A stretch of DNA of 32,458 bases from Schleiferiaceae bacterium (lineage in GTDB: Bacteria > Bacteroidota > Bacteroidia > Flavobacteriales > Schleiferiaceae). Numbering within the stretch: the stretch's first letter is position 1; each line of letters opens with the position of its first letter. The position numbers and the translations under genes were made by a program. Positions 10,001 through 16,219 of the stretch are shown here, piece after piece. The stretch lies in assembly GCA_022565875.1 (NCBI GenBank), contig JAIULY010000015.1, positions 1-32,458 of the forward strand, given 5' to 3'. Below the pieces are notes generated by a model. That model did not search any database. It worked only from the letters and a program-made list of their open reading frames with translations, and was not told the DNA's origin.

Positions 10001-10087
10001 CTTTCAAGAATTGTAACACCGGTCATGTACAAACTCATGCCGCCTGCAATAGAGGCCTTAGAGAAGCCTACAAACCCAAATTTTTAA
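7016..10087 (+). CDS. RND family inner-membrane efflux pump (AcrB/MexF-like)
   Basis: At 1023 residues it is close to the usual 1030-1050 of hydrophobe/amphiphile RND pumps. The proton-relay residues are present: D397 and D398 in GLLVDDSIVVVENIE, equivalent to AcrB D407/D408, and K923 in VKNSILLVDF, equivalent to AcrB K940. The first transmembrane helix (about 10-31), MPRAEDPQINPP, the large periplasmic loops and the second-half helices (TVIILTVFLFIAVLILQF onward) all align with the family. It acts as a proton-driven trimer and is the core of the tetR-tolC-adaptor-pump operon. The next gene begins 4 bp after its stop. Substrate is unknown; efflux of hydrophobic compounds is the family norm. 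Confidence 0.96.
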   Translation: MNLTNFSVKNYQFTLVVFVMVAVVGLVTMLTMPRAEDPQINPPTYPIVVVYPGTSPQDMEELVVKPIENKLYELENIDKIITSIEDGLAVIRVEFKYGVNIDNKYQEVVREVNALRTELPEDILSVDIRKVDPSDVNILQVALVSENASYSDLKKQADALKDQLEKVVDLKKVKVTGAPDEEVRIELQLDKLAELQIPLNVVLGSIQSEAVNIPGGSITAGNKTFNVKTSGKFIDLDDIAGTVVYNANGKIIYLKDVAEIGFRNESEKHITRLNGYRCVLVNAAQKVGGNISSTQDAYLPVLDAFEQSLPANIKLIKHFDQAENVSLRLKGLGIDFLIAIVLVLFTLAPLGARASLVVMIAIPLSLALGLVGLNAFGISLNQLSIVGLVVSLGLLVDDSIVVVENIERWLRDGVSKREAAIKATKQITLAVIGCTATLVIAFLPLVFLPAGPGEFVRGLPLAVITSVVASMIVSLTVVPFLASRVLKEHHNPEGNIFLRLLKRAIAATYAKVMKRALKRPGLTLLISFVLFAGSLALFPVIGFKLFPTSEKPIFLVNIKMPLQTSLQEGDRIAKMVEDSLRQNKVIQYFTTNVGKGNPQIYYNVPQQEERFDFAQLFIQLDQNEKPKVKAQLISDLRKQFANFPYAKIEVSDFEQGPPIEAPISIRVFGDNLDTLRKISFVVEKLLRDNEGAIYVNNELNTLKTDIKININREKARTLGIFTADIDKTIRLAVAGLNMGTYTNDEGDDYNILVTSPKNKFTTLSALENLFINNAVGTAIPLSQIATVEFETSPTSINHFNKSRFVKITASTQKGVLANDVLKDVVPQLDQLQLPTGYYYKLSGEAESEDDAFGGGFITVIILTVFLFIAVLILQFKTFKGILIVLSVIPLGVIGGVTMLWLSGNPMSFIAIIGFIGLAGIEVKNSILLVDFTNQLRQEGVSLLEAIEKAADLRFLPVVLTSLTAIGGLTPLAISTNPLISPLALVLIGGLITSTLLSRIVTPVMYKLMPPAIEALEKPTNPNF

Positions 10088-10091
10088 AATC

Positions 10092-10535
10092 ATGACAAAA
10101 TCAACTATTGCCATCACCTTTTCAATTGCTGCGATATTAGGAGCATTAACAATCTTCGGCCAATCAAGAAACGCACAAAATGCCATTGCCATACTTGGCG
10201 TTTGGACAAATCCGCAAAAAGATGCCAAGTTTGAGATTTACGAGAAGGACAATAAATATTTCGGAAAAATCATCTGGGGAACCGGCAGAGATACCAAAGA
10301 TTCGAAAAATCCCGACCCCAAGCTTAGAGGTAGGGATTTAGTTGGCCTAATCATTTTAAACAACTTTGTATACGATGGAAAAAACACTTGGGTTGACGGC
10401 ACCATCTACGACCCCCAAGATGGCAAGACCTATTCGTGTAAACTCACCCTTACTTCACCTAATAAGCTAGATGTGAGGGGATATCTTGGGATTTCGTTAT
10501 TTGGAAGAACAGAAACTTGGACAAAAATTAATTAA
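10092..10535 (+). CDS. DUF2147-type small exported protein
   Basis: This 147-residue protein has an N-terminal signal or anchor (about 1-25) and then the DUF2147 pattern: GVWTNPQKDAKFEIYEKDNKYFGKIIW, DSKNPDPKLRGRDLVGL, and GTIYDPQDGKTYSCKLTL toward the C-terminus, ending LDVRGYLGISLFGRTETW. The family folds as a small beta-barrel and has no proven reaction. It follows the pump by 4 bp and precedes the dehydrogenase by 17 bp, so it is very probably cotranscribed with the efflux genes. The linkage suggests a periplasmic role related to the exported compound, such as lipid or small-molecule binding, but that is inference. Confidence 0.85.
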   Translation: MTKSTIAITFSIAAILGALTIFGQSRNAQNAIAILGVWTNPQKDAKFEIYEKDNKYFGKIIWGTGRDTKDSKNPDPKLRGRDLVGLIILNNFVYDGKNTWVDGTIYDPQDGKTYSCKLTLTSPNKLDVRGYLGISLFGRTETWTKIN

Positions 10536-10552
10536 CCATAACAATAAGAACA

Positions 10553-11335
10553 ATGAAAAATCACATTTTGATTACAGGCGCATCTTCAGGCATTGGCTAT
10601 GAAATGGCGCAACAATTGGCTGCTAAAAAATTCAATTTGATTTTGGTAGCGCGAAGTATTCACAAACTTGAAGTCATGAAAAATGAGTTCATTTCCAACT
10701 TTGGAATTGATGTGCAATGCTTTCAAATAGATTTATCAAAACCTGAAATGGCAATTGAGCTATTCAACGCTGTAAAGGCAAATAAACTTGTGGTATCGCA
10801 TGTAGTGAATAATGCTGGTTTTGGTGGCTATGGCAATTTCTTGGAAACTTCACTAGAAAACGAATTGGATATGATCAATCTGAATGTAAGCAGCTTGGTA
10901 GTTTTGACTAAGCTATTTGCCCAAGATATGGCTTTGAGAAAATCGGGTAGAATTATGAATGTGGCTTCCATTTTATCATTTCTTCCTTTTCCTTATTATT
11001 CTGTCTATTCAGCTACTAAAACTTTCGTTTTGGCATTTTCTGAGACTATTGCTGCTGAATTAGAAGGAAGTGGCGTTTTTGTAACAGCACTGTGCCCAGG
11101 AACTGTTGAAACTGCTTTTCACACCCCAGAAATGCGTAAAACGAATGCAATGAATACAAATAAACCCATGCCTGCTAAGGATGTGGCAACAGCGGGTGTG
11201 CATTTACTATTAAATGGCAAGGGTAAAAAAATAGTAGGCTTCAACAATTGGTTTATTTCAAATCTACCGAGAGTTACCCCTGATTTTATTATGATGAAAA
11301 TCAAAAAGAATTTGGCAAGTATTAAATCAAAATAA
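10553..11335 (+). CDS. Short-chain dehydrogenase/reductase (SDR) family oxidoreductase
   Basis: This 260-residue classical SDR has the cofactor motif TGASSGIG (8-15), NNAG at 86-89, catalytic Ser139 (NVASIL) and the Y152-x3-K156 pair in YSVYSATK. The PGTVET segment after beta-6 is also present. It is probably cytoplasmic and NAD(P)H-dependent, reducing or oxidising a carbonyl/alcohol group, perhaps on an acyl or hydrophobic substrate as in the DltE/YqjQ-like SDR branch. It lies inside the RND operon, 2 bp before an unknown membrane protein. Carriage in an efflux operon is unusual and hints at modification of the same compound that is pumped out; this is inference. Confidence 0.92.
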   Translation: MKNHILITGASSGIGYEMAQQLAAKKFNLILVARSIHKLEVMKNEFISNFGIDVQCFQIDLSKPEMAIELFNAVKANKLVVSHVVNNAGFGGYGNFLETSLENELDMINLNVSSLVVLTKLFAQDMALRKSGRIMNVASILSFLPFPYYSVYSATKTFVLAFSETIAAELEGSGVFVTALCPGTVETAFHTPEMRKTNAMNTNKPMPAKDVATAGVHLLLNGKGKKIVGFNNWFISNLPRVTPDFIMMKIKKNLASIKSK

Positions 11336-11337
11336 CA

Positions 11338-12132
11338 ATGTTCGATTTCATCCTTCAATTAAAAGCACGCAATGAAACCTTGTTTTACTATGGCTTGCTA
11401 TGTTTAATGGCTGCCATAGTTTTTTTGGTTTTGGTTCGCACTACCAACACACAAGTTTACCATGTAAATGCTTGGTATAAACCCTTCAAATTTGCGTTTT
11501 CAACTTTTACGCTAGTTTGGGCAATGGCTTGGTATTGTCATTATTTACCATCTTTTAATGTCAATATCTTCAATTGGACGGTGATTATTTTGTTGGGGTT
11601 TGAAATTGTTTATATTTCAATAATGGCTAGTCAGGGCAAAACGTCACATTACAATGTAAGTAGTCCATTTTATTCCGCCATGTTTTCGATGATGGCTTTA
11701 GCAGCCACTTTGGTTACCTTGTATATTGGTTACATTGGTCTGTTATTTTTTACAAATTCATTCCCTGAGTTACCCAATTATTATGTTTGGGCGATTCGTT
11801 TAGGTATTTTGATTTTCGTGATTTTCTCCTTTGAAGGTGCTCTCATGGGTGGCAGAATGAGTCATAGCGTTGGGTTAGTAAACGATAACTCCAATCTTTT
11901 CATTCTTGGTTGGAGTAAATTGGTAGGTGATTTACGGGTGTCGCATTTTATCGGAATGCACGCTTTGCAAGTTTTGCCCATTTTGTCTTTCTATCTTCTA
12001 AAAAACACCAAACTCACAATTGTAGTCGGTATTGTATATGGCCTAATCGCCTTATTCACCCTTATGCAGGCTTTGAACGGAAAGCCGTTTATTAAATCTC
12101 AAAATAACAATTTAACAATCCATCAACAATAA
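11338..12132 (+). CDS. Unknown multi-pass membrane protein
   Basis: This 264-residue protein I cannot place in a named family. It has about seven hydrophobic segments: roughly 15-34, 51-70, 78-97, 111-137, 150-170, 200-218 and 224-243. Notable polar residues within or next to the helices include H in WYCHYLP, GGRMSHSVG near residue 178, and SHFIGMHALQVLPILSFYLL, where two His flank a helix. Such paired histidines can bind heme or metal, but this is only suggestive. It starts 2 bp after the SDR stop, and its own stop overlaps the next ATG by one base (TAATG). That is strong evidence for translational coupling within the operon. Confidence 0.75.
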   Translation: MFDFILQLKARNETLFYYGLLCLMAAIVFLVLVRTTNTQVYHVNAWYKPFKFAFSTFTLVWAMAWYCHYLPSFNVNIFNWTVIILLGFEIVYISIMASQGKTSHYNVSSPFYSAMFSMMALAATLVTLYIGYIGLLFFTNSFPELPNYYVWAIRLGILIFVIFSFEGALMGGRMSHSVGLVNDNSNLFILGWSKLVGDLRVSHFIGMHALQVLPILSFYLLKNTKLTIVVGIVYGLIALFTLMQALNGKPFIKSQNNNLTIHQQ

Positions 12133-13259
12133 TGAAAACGACAATAATCGCAATCTTAATGATACTTTCCGTATTTCAAACTCAAGCTCAAACGTATTCG
12201 AGAAAATACAATGAAGCCGAAAACAAAATTCAATGGCCGGAAAAATTTAATCCAAAGACAAGTGATTTTTATGTTCACAATGAAATTGAAATCAATGCAA
12301 CACCCCAACAAGTTTGGCAATTGTTGATTCAAGCAAAAGATTGGATTCACTGGTATGACGGCATACAAAACATCAACTTTGAAGATTCAACGCAGCAAAT
12401 TTTAGCTCCAGGAATTAAAGTGTTTTGGAATTCAATGGGGCAAAGTTTGAACAATACCGTAACAGAGTTTGTCCCGAACGAAAGGTTGGCCTGGACTTTT
12501 GAAGAGGCTAAAATTCAGGGGCACCATGCGTGGCTTATTTTGACTACTGAAACGGGTTGTAAGGTAATCACTGATGAGTCACAAACCGGGAGATTAGCCA
12601 AACTGCAAAAGATTTTTATACCTCGAAAACTGATGAAGCAACATGACCAATGGTTGCGTATGCTCAAAATAGAAGCAGAGAAAAACAATCAGACCCTGAA
12701 GCTTACGTTAACCATAACCGAACGAGAGCACATGGTGGAAGTGTTGCGGCAATCTCACGAAAAATTTTTGGCCTCCATCAGCGGATTAACGGAAGATCAA
12801 TTGCATTATAAACCATCATCACGCAAGTGGTCGATAGCAGAAATCATCGAACACATTGCCCTTGCCGAAATTCGCTTTCCTGTACTTGTAAAAGAGGAAC
12901 TGTTAAAACCTTCAGAACCTGAAAAGCGAAAAAAAATCAAAATTAAAGATGAGGAAATTCAACCAAAAATGACGAGCAGAAAATGGAAAGCTAGATCACC
13001 TGAGGTATTCAAACCATCCAATAAATTCGTATCGGTTCAGGACGCGATTAATACATATACTAACCAACGATTAGCTACTATTGAGTATGTAAAAACAGCC
13101 CAAGATGATTTAAGAAATCATTTTTGGAAACATCCTTTAACCGGAACTATCGACTTATATCAAACGCTATTATTAATGTCGGCTCATTTAGAAAGGCATA
13201 CGGAGCAGATTGAGCGACTGAATAAGTTGTTTATTGTCAATTTAAAAGGCTTGAAATAA
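12132..13259 (+). CDS. Fusion of an SRPBCC domain and a DinB-like domain, with signal peptide
   Basis: This 375-residue two-domain protein has residues 1-20 as a Sec signal (cleavage near QTQAQ). Residues about 43-185 form an SRPBCC/polyketide-cyclase-like domain: EIEINATPQQVWQLLIQAKD, WYDGIQNINF, LAWTFEEAKIQGHHAWLI. Residues about 195-370 form a DinB_2-type four-helix bundle with RKWSIAEIIEHIALAE and a terminal LMSAHLERHTEQI. H241, H352 and H356 are positioned like the DinB metal-binding triad. SRPBCC domains bind hydrophobic ligands; DinB-like bundles often bind a divalent metal and can act as thiol transferases or hydrolases. It is last in the RND operon and probably envelope-located. The domain split is clear; the joint function is unknown. 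Confidence 0.85.
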   Translation: MKTTIIAILMILSVFQTQAQTYSRKYNEAENKIQWPEKFNPKTSDFYVHNEIEINATPQQVWQLLIQAKDWIHWYDGIQNINFEDSTQQILAPGIKVFWNSMGQSLNNTVTEFVPNERLAWTFEEAKIQGHHAWLILTTETGCKVITDESQTGRLAKLQKIFIPRKLMKQHDQWLRMLKIEAEKNNQTLKLTLTITEREHMVEVLRQSHEKFLASISGLTEDQLHYKPSSRKWSIAEIIEHIALAEIRFPVLVKEELLKPSEPEKRKKIKIKDEEIQPKMTSRKWKARSPEVFKPSNKFVSVQDAINTYTNQRLATIEYVKTAQDDLRNHFWKHPLTGTIDLYQTLLLMSAHLERHTEQIERLNKLFIVNLKGLK

Positions 13260-13317
13260 ATTGTGTGGTTAGTTTATTCAATTGATTTTTTCAGATTATT
13301 TAGGAAAAGGATAGATA

Positions 13318-13341
13318 GAAGCTAGTTTTTTTAGCTGCTTC
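13318..13341 (+). terminator. Possible hairpin after the RND operon
   Basis: GAAGCTA (13318-13324), a T-rich loop, then TAGCTGCTTC (13332-13341) can form a short imperfect stem about 60 nt after the operon's last stop codon. No long T-run follows, so it is a weak candidate terminator. Confidence 0.3.
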
Positions 13342-13500
13342 ATTATGGTTATAAGATGCAGTTGAAAGTTCATTAGCTTTTGATAGAAATCTGACTTTTT
13401 CCACTGAATTTACTGGGGTTTTAGAGTCAAATTTCCCCATAAAATTCCCAAAGCAGAAAGCAGTCCTTTAGAGGTTTGCACAATCAAACTTAAATTATCC

Positions 13501-14388
13501 GGATGTCTTCAAAAATGTAAGACATCTGGGAATAAGCCTATACAAATTTCTATTATCAGGATATCTCCAAGAATGTAAGATGCTATCTTTCTTTTAAGCT
13601 CAAAGTCAGTAGATTAAATTACACGGATATTTCCAAAATGTAAGGCATTTGGAGATGAGCGTATAAAAATCTCAAGTTATCGCGATATCTCCAAAAATGT
13701 ACGATGCTTTGTTTCTTTTGAGTTTAAAATCAGTCGATTAAATTATATGGATGTTTCCAAAATGTAGGATATTTGGCGGTAAGCTGATAATAGTAGTTGT
13801 TACATCGATGTTTTTAAAAATGTAAGAATTTTGGAGATAAGCTGATAATAGCAGTTGTTATACTGATGTTTCCAAAAATGTAAGAGATCTGGAGATAAAC
13901 GTAAACAAGTTTCCATTATCCGGATGCCTTCAAAAATGTAAGACATCTGGGAATAAGCCGATACAAATTTCTATTATCAGGATATCTCCAAGAATGTAAG
14001 ATGCTATGTTTCTTTTAAGTTCAAAGTCAGTAGATTAAATTACACGGATATTTCCAAAATGTAAGGCATTTGGAGATGAGCGTATAAAAATCTCAAGTTA
14101 TCCCGATATCTCCAAAAATGTACGATGCTTTGTTTCTTTTGAGTTTAAAATCAGTCGATTAAATTACACGGATATTTCCAAAATGTAAGGCATTTGGAGA
14201 TATGCGTATAAGAATCTCAAGTTATCCCGATATCTCCAAAAATGTACGATGCTTTGTTTATTTTGATTTTAAAATCAATCTATTAAGTTATTTGGGTTTC
14301 TCCAAAATGTAGGATACTTGGCGATAAGCCTATGAAAATTTCAATTTCACGGATGTGTCCAAAAATGTAAGGTATTTAGAGATAAGCA
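13501..14388. repeat. Array of 15 hairpin-like repeat units, 58/65-bp periodic
   Basis: Fifteen related cores of the form GGATATCTCCAAAAATGTA follow one another in non-coding DNA. AATGTA begins at 13514, 13572, 13637, 13696, 13761, 13819, 13877, 13935, 13993, 14058, 14117, 14182, 14241, 14306 and 14364. Spacings are therefore 58, 65, 59, 65, 58, 58, 58, 58, 65, 59, 65, 59, 65 and 58. Two unit types exist. Type A cores continue into a right arm such as TTTGGAGATAAGC that can pair with the left arm. Type B cores (13572, 13696, 13993, 14117, 14241) continue into TTTGTTTCTTTTGAG and span the 65-bp steps. A four-unit block at 13501-13747 recurs 421 bp downstream nearly unchanged, and cores 10-11 recur as 12-13 at 124 bp. 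No protein-coding frame runs through it. Flanks 13260-13500 and 14389-14551 show no gene. Confidence 0.9.
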
Positions 14389-14551
14389 TACAATACAACC
14401 TATTAACAGTCACCCCAATCAACATCAGCAAATTTTTCAATCTGTTTGCTCCTCCCATAGATGCATAATACGCTCGAATACCCTTTAGTAACCACTTTAA
14501 GTTTGATAGCCACTTCTTATTTCTAATAATGCAAACCAATACCCTTGCCCG

Positions 14552-15202
14552 CTACCAATCTAACCCCCAAAATTGTTTCAATATCAACAATACACCAAAG
14601 GCCATTAATACCAAACCAACCAATCGCTCTAAATATACCATCCGCCTGGGGGTCATGAAGCGTCTTAGCTTTGCGGCGAATATAATTTTGAAAATGTCGG
14701 TTATGAAGTAACTGCCTAGGGAGGTTACAAAAAATATAACCACTGCTGGCTGATAGTGATCTAAACTTTCACTAATGACAACCGACATTGTGAGCCAGTA
14801 GGCCATTACGCCCACGTTTAAGAAATTTAGCAAAAAGCCTTTGACTAAAAGCTTATGGGGTGGGAGGGTGCTCTTAATTGGTGTTGTAGGTATCGCTAAA
14901 GCACTTGCTTTGAATAACCGGGCTTTGGAAAAACTGTACACCCCAAATCCCGCTATGGCAATGCCGCCTATGCGGTAAACCCAAGGATTGTCAACTAATT
15001 CTTGTAGCTTTTGTGTGCCAAAAAATGCTGCTGTAATTAGCAAAGCATCAGCTATTATAACACCGGCATCAAATGTAATTGCTGCTTTAATCCCATTGCG
15101 AATGCTCGTTTCTAATAAAACCAAAAAAACGGGCCCAATCATGAAACTCAGGGTTACTCCAAGTAACGTTCCATATAAAAATGCATCCCAAAAAAGCGCC
15201 AT
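14552..15202 (-). CDS. LysE/RhtB family amino-acid or small-molecule exporter
   Basis: This 216-residue inner-membrane protein has six hydrophobic segments in the LysE arrangement. The N-terminus (FLYGTLLGVTLSFMIGPVFL) carries the family's conserved GxxxxxxxGP pattern, followed by LLETSIRNGIKAAITFDAGVIIADALLI, which matches the first amphipathic loop and second helix. The C-terminal half (LVKGFLLNFLNVGVMAYWL) contains the Asn/Pro-type helix where members usually have NP, here LNFLNVGV. Members export amino acids or homoserine lactones; substrate cannot be assigned. It reads toward the hairpin array from the opposite side, and a good -7 element lies just upstream. Confidence 0.88.
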   Translation of the reverse strand: MALFWDAFLYGTLLGVTLSFMIGPVFLVLLETSIRNGIKAAITFDAGVIIADALLITAAFFGTQKLQELVDNPWVYRIGGIAIAGFGVYSFSKARLFKASALAIPTTPIKSTLPPHKLLVKGFLLNFLNVGVMAYWLTMSVVISESLDHYQPAVVIFFVTSLGSYFITDIFKIIFAAKLRRFMTPRRMVYLERLVGLVLMAFGVLLILKQFWGLDW

Positions 15203-15224
15203 TAGATTCCTTTAATTATAGCGA

Positions 15225-15232
15225 CAAATGTA
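15225..15232 (-). promoter_or_regulatory. Promoter -7 element for the LysE gene
   Basis: On the minus strand TACATTTG (15232-15225) matches TAnnTTTG and lies 22 nt before the ATG at 15202. A convincing -33 TTTG at the right distance was not found, so only the -7 half is claimed. Confidence 0.5.
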
Positions 15233-15284
15233 CTTTACACCTTGCTAACATTGGGGTAACAGTGTACTTTATTTGAAAGAATTT

Positions 15285-15986
15285 CTAAACTAATGGCGCA
15301 CCCTTTATTGCCAAAACCTGAAAGCGAACAAATAGCTCTTCGCTATACCAATCATACTTCCGTGTATCTCGCACAGCTCCGCTATGCGCCGTGCGTTGGT
15401 AGGCAGCTTGGTTTAAGGCGGCTTCGTTTTCCCAAAGGCTCAAGGTGGCTTGCTCTACCAATGGCAATTCGCCAACTCCCTTTGCATACACTAATCCTTT
15501 TGATTGAGTCATTTGGCGAGCTACTTTGGGCACCCGTCGCCAAAATGAAACTAGCCGGCTAGGTCGTATGCGTGCGCGCGTGAGCACTAAAACTGGTGCT
15601 GATTTGTCAGTTGGAATATTGAGGGTTTCGGCAAATGGATTTACTCCATGCCAGCTGCCATGCGATTGGATTGGCGAAACTTCAATTTCTGTAAACCCGG
15701 AGCAGCAACTTTTATAAAACAAAAAGGCATTACTTTGGTGATAGAGGGATTTCTCAGCTTCTGTGGCCCAACTGACGATGAGCATGTAAGTGCTAAAATC
15801 TGGCCAACTGCTGAACCCCGAACCATTCCCGGTACCCAAGAGTTTGGCGAATAAGGCACCGTCGGTTTGGGTAGGTAGCCAAGACGCTGCACGGCCCATC
15901 TCCCGAAAGGCAAACCATTTTTTGCCACTTGGAAACGTGAACCGATAAATGGATGTTGTGCTGCTACCTGAGTCTTGTGTGTTCAT
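15285..15986 (-). CDS. CrtA-like protein (spheroidene monooxygenase family)
   Basis: This 233-residue protein has the C-terminal hallmark of the spheroidene monooxygenase (CrtA) family: GVGELPLVEQATLSLWENE followed by an AAYQRTAHSGAVRDTRK-type stretch and WYSEELFVRFQVLA at about 213-226. The N-terminal half, with FPSGKKWFAFREMGRAA and LLGTGNGSGFSSWPD, also fits. In purple bacteria CrtA is a heme-containing oxygenase that adds keto groups to acyclic carotenoids; relatives in Bacteroidota are often found outside any carotenoid cluster. No phytoene synthase or desaturase lies in this window, so the substrate is uncertain. It is convergent with nothing and sits 82 bp from the LysE start on the same strand. 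Confidence 0.8.
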   Translation of the reverse strand: MNTQDSGSSTTSIYRFTFPSGKKWFAFREMGRAASWLPTQTDGALFAKLLGTGNGSGFSSWPDFSTYMLIVSWATEAEKSLYHQSNAFLFYKSCCSGFTEIEVSPIQSHGSWHGVNPFAETLNIPTDKSAPVLVLTRARIRPSRLVSFWRRVPKVARQMTQSKGLVYAKGVGELPLVEQATLSLWENEAALNQAAYQRTAHSGAVRDTRKYDWYSEELFVRFQVLAIKGAPLV

Positions 15987-16136
15987 GATGCAAGTATCAA
16001 CAGCTAGAGCGAAAAATGGTTTCCCCGTATTTAGAGATGCTTCGATTGGCTGTCGGTCTACATCTGTAAAGATGTGACTGCTCTGAAAAGTCTCTTTCTT
16101 AAGTGCCCCGACTAGTGGATGGATTTTTGAATCGTT

Positions 16137-16208
16137 ACTAACAATTAGTTAGCTCCGGTTCAAAAATTCCTTCCGCGTCTATTTTGATTGAAGTCATCCT
16201 TTCCGGAG
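16137..16208. repeat. Dispersed intergenic repeat, copy 2
   Basis: Same element as 3747-3816 and in the same orientation: it begins ACTAACAATTAGTTAGC and ends CTTTCCGGAG. It lies between the CrtA-like gene (151 bp upstream of its start) and the stop of the TolC-like gene on the same strand. Substitutions relative to copy 1 are scattered, with two small length differences in A-rich and T/C-rich stretches, as expected for an old non-coding repeat. Confidence 0.7.
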
Positions 16209-16219
16209 GAGTCTCAAAG

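Noticed and set aside
13501-14388. CRISPR array
   Set aside because: Units are diverged over their whole length, the inter-core sequences are themselves repeated rather than unique, and no cas genes are nearby.
14330-14539. Small minus-strand gene of 69 residues
   Set aside because: It overlaps the last repeat unit, has no promoter or ribosome site and resembles no family.
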